64,000 bases of DNA. It comes from Flavobacteriaceae bacterium (GTDB lineage Bacteria; Bacteroidota; Bacteroidia; Flavobacteriales; Flavobacteriaceae). Within the stretch, counting starts at the first letter, position 1; every line of letters starts with the position of its first letter. The stretch spans positions 21,093 to 85,092 of the forward strand of contig CANLLR010000008.1 in NCBI GenBank assembly GCA_947491985.1, in the 5' to 3' direction. Shown here piece by piece: positions 38,952 to 49,202 of the stretch. Under the pieces are notes generated by a model. That model was not told where the DNA came from and did not search any database. It saw only the letters and a program-made list of their open reading frames with translations. The position numbers and the translations under genes are program-made.

Positions 38952-41219
38952 TTATTCTACCATTATTTCATCTGCAAACAACCACGCTGGTGAGCCTTCA
39001 CCTGGAGATCCAACTGGAATTTTGTCTATTTTTTTGGCGATGACTTTTATAAATTTGGCGTTTTCTTTGGGAAAAGGCATGACAACACTACCTTTTTGAT
39101 TTGAAATTTCCTTATCAGAAACCAATTTTACACTTTTAAATTTAACACCATCATTAGATAGGAAAACTTCAATACTTTTGGGGTAGTGAATCCAACTTCC
39201 AGTGCTTTGAAGTACATCAACGGTAACTTTAGAAACAGTTGTGACAACCCCTAAATCGATTGTAGCATTCAAATCATTTCCTAAAAAACCCAGCCAATCG
39301 CGACTGAATTTTTGCATGCTGCCACGCATACCGTCTACTAAAGTAAATTTACCCCCAATAGCATAACTCTGATGTGGCGCTGTAACAAGCGTTATTGCTT
39401 TTCCAGTTGATTGTGTGATCAGAACAGGTTGTTCGATAACAACACCTTTTTGTTTTGTTCCTTCAAAATAAGCCGCTTTTAAGGTGCTACTTTCTGTTAT
39501 AATGAAAGGGCCGTCATATTCTTTTGATTGCAACGAGGGAGCATCTCCATTGGTTGTATAGTACACCCCTTTGTTTCCGTAAGCCGATTTTAAAGTAAAT
39601 TCGACTCCTTTTCCTGTTTTAGCAGGAGCTACATTGGACGTAATTTGAAAAATTGATTTACTGTAATTAACGCTCATTCGGTCTAACACGTCAAAATGTT
39701 TGATTAATCGAGTTTGAAAATTGGCATAGTCGCTAGGCTTAGACGTTCCCCATACCACTTCGGACAAAGCAGCCATACGGGGCATCGCCATGTATTCTAC
39801 TTCTTGTGGTGTGTTGATGTATTCGGTCCAAACATTTCCTTGAGCACCTAAAATATGCTTTCCTTCTTCTGCAGTTAATTCGGCGGGAATAGGATTAAAA
39901 GAATATACTTTTTCTACTGTAGCGTAACCACCAAAAGCGAGCGGTTCGTGTTTTGGATCACCTTGATAATGATCAAAATAACAATGCGAACCAGGACTCA
40001 TTATTACATCATGATTTTCTTTGGCTGCTACAATTCCCCCTTCAGTTCCACGCCAACTCATTACGGTTGCGTTTGGACCCAAACCACCTTCTAAGATTTC
40101 GTCCCAACCAATTAACTTTTTACCATAGGCGTTTAAAAACTGCCCCATACGGGTAATAAAATAACTTTGCAATTGCATTTCATCGGTTAGTCCTTCTCTT
40201 TGCATCAATGCTTGACAGTTGGAGCAGGATTTCCATCGCACTTTACTGCATTCATCGCCGCCGATATGAATATACTCTGATGGGAATAATACCATTACTT
40301 CATCCAATATCTCTTGTAGAAACTGAAACGTTTCTTCTTTCGGACAAAATACATCGTCATAATTTCCCCATTTCGTACCTACATCAAACGGCCCACCTGT
40401 GCAGGAATATTGTGGGTAAGCAGCCAAAGCAGCCATAGCGTGACCTGGCATCTCGATTTCAGGAATAATGGTCACGTGCCGTTGTTGCGCATAAGCAACC
40501 ACGTCTTTTATTTCCTCTTGAGTGTAAAAACCGCGGTAGGTTTTGTCGTCAAAACGTTGTTCGCTATAATGTCCAATCATCGATTTAAACCGAATGGAAC
40601 CCAATTGCGTCAATCTTGGATATTGCAAAATTTCGATACGCCATCCTTGATCGTCTGTTAAGTGCCAATGAAATGTATTCATTTTATACATGGCGAGATA
40701 ATCGATATATTTTTTTATAAAATCGACAGCGAAGAAATGGCGACTCACATCGAGATGCATACCGCGCCACTTAAATTTGGGTTCATCTTTTATGGTAAGA
40801 CAAGGCGCTTCGGCTTCTTTAAATTTGTTAGCAGGAAGCAATTGTATCAGAGTTTGAAAAGCGTAAAAAACACCTTTGTTCCCTATTGATTTAATAATTA
40901 TTTGCGTTGGAGTGATGGTTAATTCGTATTTTTCTGAAGTGGTGTCAGCAGGGTTCTCGACACTAATAGAAATACTATTGTCGTTACTTTTAGATTTTGT
41001 TTCAACGTTTAACTCATACCCATACTTGTTTAAAAGAAACGAATTAAACAAAGCGATTTCATTGTTGTTTTTATCCTTTGAAAGAAAAAAAGTAGCCTTA
41101 TTTATGGTAAAGTTTCCTGAACCTAATTGCATTTCTTTTGGATGTGGAATGAGTGGCAGTGTTGTTTGAGAGTATCCAAGAGTTGTGAATAGCAATAAGA
41201 AGAAAAATATCTTTTTCAT
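38952..41219 (-). CDS. Beta-N-acetylhexosaminidase, GH20
   Basis: RGMHLDVSRHFFAVDFIKKYIDYLAMYKMNTFHWHLTDDQGWRIEI, HIGGDECSKVRW, WTEYINTPQEVEYMAMPRMAALSEVVW. Confidence 0.95.
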   Translation of the reverse strand: MKKIFFFLLLFTTLGYSQTTLPLIPHPKEMQLGSGNFTINKATFFLSKDKNNNEIALFNSFLLNKYGYELNVETKSKSNDNSISISVENPADTTSEKYELTITPTQIIIKSIGNKGVFYAFQTLIQLLPANKFKEAEAPCLTIKDEPKFKWRGMHLDVSRHFFAVDFIKKYIDYLAMYKMNTFHWHLTDDQGWRIEILQYPRLTQLGSIRFKSMIGHYSEQRFDDKTYRGFYTQEEIKDVVAYAQQRHVTIIPEIEMPGHAMAALAAYPQYSCTGGPFDVGTKWGNYDDVFCPKEETFQFLQEILDEVMVLFPSEYIHIGGDECSKVRWKSCSNCQALMQREGLTDEMQLQSYFITRMGQFLNAYGKKLIGWDEILEGGLGPNATVMSWRGTEGGIVAAKENHDVIMSPGSHCYFDHYQGDPKHEPLAFGGYATVEKVYSFNPIPAELTAEEGKHILGAQGNVWTEYINTPQEVEYMAMPRMAALSEVVWGTSKPSDYANFQTRLIKHFDVLDRMSVNYSKSIFQITSNVAPAKTGKGVEFTLKSAYGNKGVYYTTNGDAPSLQSKEYDGPFIITESSTLKAAYFEGTKQKGVVIEQPVLITQSTGKAITLVTAPHQSYAIGGKFTLVDGMRGSMQKFSRDWLGFLGNDLNATIDLGVVTTVSKVTVDVLQSTGSWIHYPKSIEVFLSNDGVKFKSVKLVSDKEISNQKGSVVMPFPKENAKFIKVIAKKIDKIPVGSPGEGSPAWLFADEIMVE

Positions 41220-41273
41220 ATATGTAATTATTTTTTATAAAAATAAGAAAAAAAAAGAATGTTACGTATAAAA

Positions 41274-41302
41274 AAAAGCCCTCCAAATGGAAGGCTTTTT
41301 TT
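41274..41302 (-). terminator. hppA terminator
   Basis: Minus strand AAAAAAAGCCTTCCATTTGGAGGGCTTTTTTT. Confidence 0.85.
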
Positions 41303-41319
41303 AAATATATATTTATAAA

Positions 41320-43857
41320 TTACAAAGCGTCTACTTTTGCTTTTACTTCAGCTTCTGTACCTTCAATAGTTTGGGTAGTAGATTGTCCGTTTAAGGTAGT
41401 AGTAACCGTAGCTTTTACATTTCCGTCTGCTCCTTTTTCCATCATTACTTTTGTCTTTACTTCTTTCTTTTCAACTTTACCATTGAATTTACCATCGGCA
41501 TCATACATTGACAAACAATGTGCTTTTTCTTCAGCGGTACATCCTTTTTCATCACACATGGCAGCACATTCCTCTTTGGTCATGGTTGCCATTTTTGACA
41601 TGTCACATTTCATATCTACTGAACATGATTTCATATCTGAAGATGCACAACATGCTTCTTTTTTAGATGCAGTACCTTCTGAGTGACCATTTCCTAAAAT
41701 TGGAGCAATTACCAATCCTATCAAACACGTCAATTTGATTAATATGTTCATTGATGGACCTGAAGTATCTTTAAATGGATCTCCAACAGTATCTCCAGTT
41801 ACGGCTGCTTTGTGAGCATCAGAACCTTTGTACGTCATTTCACCATTTATCATAACTCCAGCTTCAAATGATTTCTTAGCGTTATCCCAAGCTCCACCAG
41901 CGTTGTTTTGGAACACTGCCCAAAGAACTCCTGAAACAGTAACTCCAGCCATATAACCACCTAACATTTCAGCAATCAATTGGTTGTTATCTCCGTAAAC
42001 TAGTTTACCTAAAAGAACAATTGCAATAGGGAAACCAATAGTTAAAATACCTGGTAACATCATTTCACGCAAAGCAGCTTTGGTAGAAATCTCCACACAT
42101 TTACCATATTCTGGTTTACCAGTTCCTTCCATAATTCCTGGAATTTCTTTGAACTGACGACGTACTTCATATACCATATCCATAGCGGCTTTACCAACCG
42201 AGTTCATCGCTAATGCTGAGAAAACTACTGGAATCATTCCACCAACGAATAACATAGCCAAGACTGGCGCTTTGAAGATATTAATACCATCAATTCCGGT
42301 AAACGTTACATACGCAGCAAACAAAGCTAACGAAGTTAATGCAGCTGAAGCGATTGCAAAACCTTTTCCTGTGGCAGCAGTAGTGTTACCCACTGAATCT
42401 AAAATATCGGTACGCGTTCGCACTTCTTTTGGTAATTCACTCATTTCAGCAATTCCACCAGCGTTGTCAGAGATTGGTCCGAAAGCATCAATAGCTAATT
42501 GCATTGCTGTGGTTGCCATCATAGCAGAAGCCGCTAATGCTACCCCGTAAAATCCTGCTAAAGCGTAAGTTGACCATATTGCTGCAGCAAATAAAATTAC
42601 TGTTGGAAATGTAGAAATCATTCCAGTCGCTAAACCAGCGATAACGTTGGTTCCTGCTCCAGTTGATGATTTTTGTACAATTGCCAAAACTGGTTTTGTA
42701 CCTAATCCTGTATAATATTCAGTTACAGATGAAATAGCTCCACCAACAAATAATCCGATTAAAGAAGCATAGAATACTCTCATTGAAGAAATTTCTTGTA
42801 ATCCTTCTCCGAAGAATGACATTTTCATAGTTTCTGGCAACATCAAATCAATTAAGAAATAACAAGCAACTGCTGTTAAAACTATAGAAACCCAGTTTCC
42901 AATATTTAATGCTTTTTGCACTTGTGCTTCTTTAGCATCATCACTCGAAATTTTAACCAACATTGTTCCGATGATAGAGAATAAGATTCCGAAACCTGCA
43001 ATTGACATTGGCAGTAAAATTGGACCAATTCCGCCGAAAGCATCTTGAATGCTTCCACCCATATCTTTAATTACGTAGTTTCCTAAAACCATTGCAGCCA
43101 AAACGGTTGCAACATACGAACCGAATAAATCGGCACCCATTCCTGCAACGTCTCCAACGTTATCTCCAACGTTATCCGCAATTGTAGCTGGATTACGTGG
43201 ATCATCTTCAGGAATACCTGCTTCAACTTTACCTACTAAGTCAGCACCAACATCGGCAGCTTTCGTATAAATTCCGCCACCTACTCTAGCGAACAAAGCG
43301 ATAGATTCAGCTCCAAGAGAGAATCCCGCTAAAGTTTCAAGAACGATAGTCATGTCTTCAGTTGAAGTCCAAACTCCTTTCATGAAAAACTGAAACAATA
43401 TAATGAAGAAACCTGTCAAACCTAATACGGCCAAACCGGCTACTCCTAATCCCATCACGGTTCCACCACCAAAAGAAACTTTTAAGGCTTGTGGTAAACT
43501 AGTACGCGCTGCTTGTGTAGTACGAACGTTTGTTTTTGTTGCGATTTTCATACCCATGTTTCCAGCTAATGCTGAAAAGAAAGCACCAAAAATAAAGGCC
43601 ACAACTATTAATATATGTGTGGTTGGAACTACAAAAGAAATTCCAGCTAAGACGATACTTGCCAAAACAACAAATATAGCTAGCAAACGGTATTCTGCTT
43701 TTAAGAAAGCCAAGGCACCTTCGTAGATGTAATCTGAAATTTCTTTCATTTTCCCATCACCAGCATCTTGTTTTAAAACCCAAGATCTTTTGATTGCCAT
43801 AAAAGCCAATCCTATTAATGCCATAACTATTGGCACATAAATCATCATTGATTCCAT
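41320..43857 (-). CDS. hppA: Membrane-bound ion-translocating pyrophosphatase with Cys/Met-rich C-terminal extension
   Basis: KAADVGADLVGKVEAGIPEDDPRNPATIADNVGDNVGDVAGMGADLFGSY, GPISDNAGGIAEM, GNTTAATGKG, GDTVGDPFKDTSGPSMNILIKL; tail CCASSDMKSCSVDMKCDMSKMATMTKEECAAMCDEKGC... Confidence 0.96.
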   Translation of the reverse strand: MESMMIYVPIVMALIGLAFMAIKRSWVLKQDAGDGKMKEISDYIYEGALAFLKAEYRLLAIFVVLASIVLAGISFVVPTTHILIVVAFIFGAFFSALAGNMGMKIATKTNVRTTQAARTSLPQALKVSFGGGTVMGLGVAGLAVLGLTGFFIILFQFFMKGVWTSTEDMTIVLETLAGFSLGAESIALFARVGGGIYTKAADVGADLVGKVEAGIPEDDPRNPATIADNVGDNVGDVAGMGADLFGSYVATVLAAMVLGNYVIKDMGGSIQDAFGGIGPILLPMSIAGFGILFSIIGTMLVKISSDDAKEAQVQKALNIGNWVSIVLTAVACYFLIDLMLPETMKMSFFGEGLQEISSMRVFYASLIGLFVGGAISSVTEYYTGLGTKPVLAIVQKSSTGAGTNVIAGLATGMISTFPTVILFAAAIWSTYALAGFYGVALAASAMMATTAMQLAIDAFGPISDNAGGIAEMSELPKEVRTRTDILDSVGNTTAATGKGFAIASAALTSLALFAAYVTFTGIDGINIFKAPVLAMLFVGGMIPVVFSALAMNSVGKAAMDMVYEVRRQFKEIPGIMEGTGKPEYGKCVEISTKAALREMMLPGILTIGFPIAIVLLGKLVYGDNNQLIAEMLGGYMAGVTVSGVLWAVFQNNAGGAWDNAKKSFEAGVMINGEMTYKGSDAHKAAVTGDTVGDPFKDTSGPSMNILIKLTCLIGLVIAPILGNGHSEGTASKKEACCASSDMKSCSVDMKCDMSKMATMTKEECAAMCDEKGCTAEEKAHCLSMYDADGKFNGKVEKKEVKTKVMMEKGADGNVKATVTTTLNGQSTTQTIEGTEAEVKAKVDAL

Positions 43858-44015
43858 AAATATAAAATGTTTGTTATAAATTTTATCGCGTGCAAAAATA
43901 ACAAAATTTTAAGAACTAAAACAACTTGTTCGATTTTATAAAAATAAATATGTTAAATTTGTATAGTTACCTAACCATTAGATTGCTGTTATTAAATATT
44001 AAAACCAAAAATTCT

Positions 44016-44465
44016 ATGAAAAAACTTCAGTTATTTTCGGCCAATCCTATTAACAAAGACTTAGGATTGTTGCTCATTCGATTAATTATCGGCTTATTAA
44101 TGGCTTTTATTGGCTATCAAAAATTAATTCATTTTAACGAAATGGCTGTGGATGAATTTTGGGCAAAGAATGTAAGTTTCATAGGCATGAAAGGCACAGT
44201 TCCTTTGGCATTGACTGTTTTTGCCGAGTTTTTTTGTAGTGTTTTTATAATTCTTGGACTATTTTCACGCTTTAGTTTGTTTGTGTTAGCGTTTTGTATG
44301 GCGTATATTTTCTTGGTTATTTTTCCAGGTTCGATATTGGAGAATGGCGAACACGGGTATAAATTCAACGATGCTTTTGTGTATTTTACTATTTATGTTG
44401 GCTTGCTTTTTACTGGAGTTGGGAAATACAGTCTTGACCAAAAATTATTTACAAAAAAAGGTTAA
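44016..44465 (+). CDS. DoxX family membrane protein
   Basis: LGLLLIRLIIGLLMAFIGYQKLIHFNEM, FFCSVFIILGLFSRFSLFVLAFCMAY. Confidence 0.8.
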   Translation: MKKLQLFSANPINKDLGLLLIRLIIGLLMAFIGYQKLIHFNEMAVDEFWAKNVSFIGMKGTVPLALTVFAEFFCSVFIILGLFSRFSLFVLAFCMAYIFLVIFPGSILENGEHGYKFNDAFVYFTIYVGLLFTGVGKYSLDQKLFTKKG

Positions 44466-44522
44466 TTTATTTTTAGTGGATTCCCACATGCGTTGGAAAG
44501 ACGCAGTAGAAAATTATAATTG

Positions 44523-45116
44523 CTACATTTTATTTCGTTTCTTAAGATAATAATGCCACAAAATATAAGAAGCCATAGTTCTATAAGGCTTCCAATTTTC
44601 GGAAAGTACGAGCATTTGTTCAGGTGAATGGTGTTCGTACAATTCGATAATAGTGTTTTTAATAGCAATATCTCCTAATGGAATAATGTCTTCACTTTGC
44701 AAACAAAACATCAAATACACTTCGATTGACCAATTGCCAACTCCTTTAACAGTGATGAGTTCGGCACGAATTTGCGCTTCCGATTTGGAGTAAAACGAAG
44801 CGAAATCGATTTCCTTAGATATTACTTTGGACGCTAAATCTTTTAAATAAATCGTTTTTTGGCGTGAAACACCGCAACTTCTGAGTTCTTCGTCTGTGCC
44901 GTTTAAAATAATTTCGGGAGTGATGGAGACAAACCATTTCGCTATTTTATCATAACAGGCTTTTGCCGATGCTATAGAAACTTGTTGCTCCAAAATAATA
45001 TGACACATCGAAGCAAAACCTTCGTCTCGTTTTTGAATGATGGGAGAACCAAAATTTTCAATAATGAATTTTAGTTTTTCATCTTTTCCAGATAAATAAT
45101 CGATAGTTTGTTGCAT
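44523..45116 (-). CDS. DNA-3-methyladenine glycosylase 2 family protein (HhH-GPD)
   Basis: FASMCHIILEQQVSIASAKACYDKI, LITVKGVGNWSIEVYLMFCLQSEDIIPLGDIAIK. Confidence 0.9.
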   Translation of the reverse strand: MQQTIDYLSGKDEKLKFIIENFGSPIIQKRDEGFASMCHIILEQQVSIASAKACYDKIAKWFVSITPEIILNGTDEELRSCGVSRQKTIYLKDLASKVISKEIDFASFYSKSEAQIRAELITVKGVGNWSIEVYLMFCLQSEDIIPLGDIAIKNTIIELYEHHSPEQMLVLSENWKPYRTMASYILWHYYLKKRNKM

Positions 45117-45127
45117 ACTTTAAAGTT

Positions 45128-45237
45128 TAGCCCAGATAGAAGTGAAAATCCTTTTTATCATTTTCTGCTTACTCGATTTTAAGCGAACCTGATCTGACGA
45201 TAAAAAGATTGCAACGGATAGCTGGAAGTGGCTTCTA
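45128..45237 (+). repeat. Structured dispersed repeat, copy 4
   Basis: AGCCCAGATAGAAGTGAAAATCC; stem CTTTTTATC (45151-45159) / GATAAAAAG (45199-45207); ATTGCAACGGATAGCTGGAAGTGGCTTCTA. Confidence 0.87.
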
Positions 45238-47727
45238 AAAATGAAATCCAAACGAGCCTTTTATCGTGAAATTATTCGTGTCGGGTACGTCGCGGTAATT
45301 GCCTCTCCAACTGCATTCAAGTCGGAATACTTTGAAAATATTACCAATTCCGGCGCTATATTCCCAATACGGTTTTTCGGGAGAAATGTAGGTCAAGCCC
45401 GATGCGTTGATGGCGCGACTTTTGTCGGAAACGGTTCCGTACACGGCTTTCAAACCTATCACTTCACGCCAATTGAGTTTGCGCATTAGCGGAATTCGTG
45501 CAAAAAGGCGTCCGTTAAAATCGTGATTCCACTGAAAAGTTGCGTATTCATCGGCTACAAATTCGTAGAAATTTAAATTATTAAACGTGTTTTCGATACT
45601 AAAATAGGTTTGGTTACCCGGAATAATACTCATTAACCCTAGTGGAATTTGACCAAAGGTTTTTCCGAGTTCCATGATGACATTGGTTCTTCCTAAAGGT
45701 CCGATGATGATGGGTTGTTTGTAGTATAGCTGGATTTTTTGATAATCGAAATCGCTATCAAAAACCCCTTTAACACCTTGACTATAATTGATAAAAAAGT
45801 GACTGTATGGATTGTCAACATTGAGGCGTTCTACACCATAACCCACGACTTTTTTATTGGGTGTAAATTGGATTTGAACATTAAATTCAGACTGTTTTAC
45901 TTCGGATTTTGTAGCAGTTTGCGTTTCATCGGTGTAATAATCGAGTGAAAAAGTAGCCGAAGCCGATTCAAGTGTTCGGTACGAAAAGCCTGTTTGAATG
46001 GTTAGGTTTCGTACAGGTTCTATTTCGACAGCAAGCGTAGACAAATTGATGTTGGTTAGTTTTCCGTTATTACCACTTGCAAACAAACTTGAAGAGGCAA
46101 AACTTCGTCCTAAAACATCATTGGTTGTGGTTAAACTAGCACCAATTTGTTCGATATCGCGGCGGTTTCCACCTGAAATAATGATTCTGTTTTTCTTATC
46201 AAACATCCATTTTCCGGATAAACCGTATTTGAATTTGTTGTCCTCAAAACCATAGGCCGTGTAGGCTTGAATACGCCACGGATCATTGGAACCAAAATAA
46301 GTTCTACCGCCAACACGTAAACGTATTCCTTCCACTTCGTTATAACCAAATGTAGAAAATATAGGTCCGTAATCAAGTTTAAGAGACGGAAATTCGACAT
46401 AACCGCTTCCTAAAATCGAAACAACATTGTAAATCTGCTTGAATTTTTTTACCGTTTTTAAAGTGTCAATTAATTTATAAATTCCTTGTTCGTCTTTGTT
46501 GAGCTTTTCGAACCGGTTTTCAGTCCAATACGCATCGTCTTTATTGTAAGCGGTCAAATCGACAAAATTGACTTCTTGTTTGTAAAACTTTTCGGTTTTT
46601 TCTTCGTTGAATTTGTGATTGCGATATAAAGAAGTTCGTTTGCCATAAACTCCTTTTGACGTTTCTTTCTTATTCAAAGCAAAATCAGACATCAAATAAT
46701 CGCGCGTTAAAAGAAACACCGAATCGTTGACTACTTCAAATTCTTGTTCTAAATAAATGTCTTTTACCCAGTTAATATTGGCGCTTTTGGTGACAGCCAT
46801 ATTAATATTTTTTATGGCAAAAGTGGTATCGTTTACCCAAAAATCACCTTTAAACGTCAATTCGTTTTTTCGTCTAGGATAAAAAATGATGTTGTAGCAC
46901 CATTTGTTATCGATGAAGGAACTGTCAGACAAAACGTAGTTGTACACGTCGATTCCGGAACGTGAAAGCGGACTCGTGAAACTCTTATCAAAAAAGTTTA
47001 AGTAATTATCATACACATCATAATCATTGTACAAGTCTTTGATAAAGGTATTTACGCCATCACCATTACTCAAACCCGAGTTTTTATTGGCTTTGAGAAT
47101 TTCTTTAGTTTTAGCCATTTTATTATCGCCGTACACATCTGAAATCGCTTCGTTGATAAATATCGGTAAATACGTTTTACCTGTAACTTTTGAAGTATCG
47201 ATTTTGTCAAAAACAAATTCCATTCCTTTAAAAATCTTACGTTTCATAAACGCACTATCAATGGTATTGAGGTCGAATTCTACTTTTTCGTACTTTTCGT
47301 AGTGGTACTGATTGAACATTTTGAGTCCGTTTTTGCGTTTTCGCTCCCAAATTTTTCTCAAAATATCCAAAGCTGGATTGTTCTTTTTAGATGTTTTCCC
47401 AGCAAATATTTTTACTTCGTCTAATACTTCTTCAGACGTCAATACGATTTTCATTTCGTAATTCACTTGCTTGGCGAGCTCAATTTCTCGGGTAACATAG
47501 CCTGCAAAAGCGATAAATATGCTTGAGTGATTTTTGGGTGATTCTAGATAAAATCGTCCGTCTTCGTTACAAACTGTTCCTTCATTTGTGCCTTTGAAAA
47601 CAATGTTAGCAAACGAAATGGGTTGGTTTTTTTTATCCAAAACCACACCACTAATTTTAGTCTGAGCCAACGAAGTAGTAGTAAAAATTACCAATAAAAG
47701 GAAACAAATAAAAGGTATTCTTTTCAT
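45235..47727 (-). CDS. DUF5686 / carboxypeptidase-like regulatory domain outer membrane protein
   Basis: ISGVVLDKKNQPISFANIVFKGTNEGTVCNEDGRFYLESP; large barrel; start placed at MKRIPFICFLLLV. Confidence 0.85.
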   Translation of the reverse strand: MKRIPFICFLLLVIFTTTSLAQTKISGVVLDKKNQPISFANIVFKGTNEGTVCNEDGRFYLESPKNHSSIFIAFAGYVTREIELAKQVNYEMKIVLTSEEVLDEVKIFAGKTSKKNNPALDILRKIWERKRKNGLKMFNQYHYEKYEKVEFDLNTIDSAFMKRKIFKGMEFVFDKIDTSKVTGKTYLPIFINEAISDVYGDNKMAKTKEILKANKNSGLSNGDGVNTFIKDLYNDYDVYDNYLNFFDKSFTSPLSRSGIDVYNYVLSDSSFIDNKWCYNIIFYPRRKNELTFKGDFWVNDTTFAIKNINMAVTKSANINWVKDIYLEQEFEVVNDSVFLLTRDYLMSDFALNKKETSKGVYGKRTSLYRNHKFNEEKTEKFYKQEVNFVDLTAYNKDDAYWTENRFEKLNKDEQGIYKLIDTLKTVKKFKQIYNVVSILGSGYVEFPSLKLDYGPIFSTFGYNEVEGIRLRVGGRTYFGSNDPWRIQAYTAYGFEDNKFKYGLSGKWMFDKKNRIIISGGNRRDIEQIGASLTTTNDVLGRSFASSSLFASGNNGKLTNINLSTLAVEIEPVRNLTIQTGFSYRTLESASATFSLDYYTDETQTATKSEVKQSEFNVQIQFTPNKKVVGYGVERLNVDNPYSHFFINYSQGVKGVFDSDFDYQKIQLYYKQPIIIGPLGRTNVIMELGKTFGQIPLGLMSIIPGNQTYFSIENTFNNLNFYEFVADEYATFQWNHDFNGRLFARIPLMRKLNWREVIGLKAVYGTVSDKSRAINASGLTYISPEKPYWEYSAGIGNIFKVFRLECSWRGNYRDVPDTNNFTIKGSFGFHF

Positions 47728-47830
47728 ATGTTGATGCTTATTTTTTTTATCTGTCATGTGTAATTCGCATAACGCATTGGTAATTGCGAGCCTTTTAAAG
47801 TCATGCTCATTTCATATGTATTTTATAAAA

Positions 47831-47862
47831 AAACTTCATCAATTGGGAGTTTGATGAAGTTT
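47831..47862 (-). terminator. Terminator AAACTTCATCAA...TTGATGAAGTTT
   Basis: Perfect 12-bp stem between the 45235 and 47965 genes; A-run on the plus strand. Confidence 0.75.
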
Positions 47863-47964
47863 CAAAGATAGTTTTTTGTTCGTCAATTGTAACTAGTCGA
47901 AAGTTAAAAGTCTGACAAAATTTGTATTTTATTTTCTTTTTGACTTTGGACTTGAGCCATTTAC

Positions 47965-48942
47965 TTATTTATATAGTACTTTTTTTACTGCTTTAACAAC
48001 ATCGGCAGCATTTGGTAACCACTCTTTCAATAAGGTTGGTGAATACGGAGCTGGAGTATCGGCTGTGGTGATCCGTTGTACTGGAGCATCTAAATAATCG
48101 AACGCTTTGTCTTGTACCAAATAGGCAATTTCAGAAGCAACACTAGCAAAAGGCCATGCTTCTTCTAGCACTACCAAACGATTGGTTTTTTTTACTGAAG
48201 TAATAATCGTGTCGTAATCCATTGGACGAACGGTTCGCAAATCGATGATTTCACACGAAATGTTTTCTTTCGCTAACGCGTCAGCGGCAACAAATGCTTC
48301 TTTGATAATTTTTCCGAAAGAGACAATGGTTACATCACTACCTTCTCTTTTAATATCGGCTACTCCTAACGGAATGATGTATTCGCCATCTGGCACTTCA
48401 CCTTTATCACCATACATTTGCTCACTTTCCATAAAAATAACGGGGTCGTTATCACGAATGGCTGCTTTTAGCAATCCTTTCGCATCGTAAACAGTAGATG
48501 GAACTACTACTTTTAAACCTGGTGTGTTGGCAAACCAATTTTCAAAAGCTTGCGAGTGTGTTGCTCCTAATTGACCAGCTGATGCAGTTGGTCCACGAAA
48601 AACCATCGGCATAGGAAATTGTCCCGCCGACATTTGGCGCATTTTTGCTGCATTGTTTATAATTTGATCGATTCCAACCAATGAAAAGTTAAACGTCATG
48701 TATTCTACAATTGGGCGACAGCCATTCATCGCTGAACCCACTGCGATTCCAGCAAAACCCAATTCGGCAATTGGTGTATCGATAACACGTTTCGGACCGA
48801 ATTCATCAAGCATTCCTTTTGATGCTTTGTAAGCACCATTGTATTCTGCTACTTCTTCACCCATTAAATATACGGCTTCGTCGCGACGCATTTCTTCACT
48901 CATCGCTTCACAAATCGCTTCTCTAAATTGTATCGTTCTCAT
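47965..48942 (-). CDS. pdhB: Pyruvate dehydrogenase complex E1 component subunit beta
   Basis: MRTIQFREAICEAMSEEMRRDEAVYLMGEEVAEYNGAYKASKGMLDEFGPKRVIDTPIAELGFAGIAVG. Confidence 0.96.
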   Translation of the reverse strand: MRTIQFREAICEAMSEEMRRDEAVYLMGEEVAEYNGAYKASKGMLDEFGPKRVIDTPIAELGFAGIAVGSAMNGCRPIVEYMTFNFSLVGIDQIINNAAKMRQMSAGQFPMPMVFRGPTASAGQLGATHSQAFENWFANTPGLKVVVPSTVYDAKGLLKAAIRDNDPVIFMESEQMYGDKGEVPDGEYIIPLGVADIKREGSDVTIVSFGKIIKEAFVAADALAKENISCEIIDLRTVRPMDYDTIITSVKKTNRLVVLEEAWPFASVASEIAYLVQDKAFDYLDAPVQRITTADTPAPYSPTLLKEWLPNAADVVKAVKKVLYK

Positions 48943-49202
48943 ATATAAATTACTTTATGTCAATTTTGGATAGCAAAAGTAAAAATTTAAAACGATAAAA
49001 AAACATAATAACTCTAAATAATGACTTGGGTTTTCCTACTTTTAGAATGAAACAAAAGTTAAAACTTGAGTCAGTAGAATTCGCTATGGCTACGAAATCG
49101 ATATAATTGGGAACTTTTGTAAAAAAATACTATGCGTGCATACAATTATAAGAAATATATTTTATACTTTTACAAACAGAAAAATTTTTTAAAAAAGATA
49201 CA

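Noticed and set aside
38437-39099. 220-aa plus-strand ORF
   Set aside because: Entirely antisense to the confident glycosylasparaginase and GH20 genes; an ORF produced by codon bias on the other strand.
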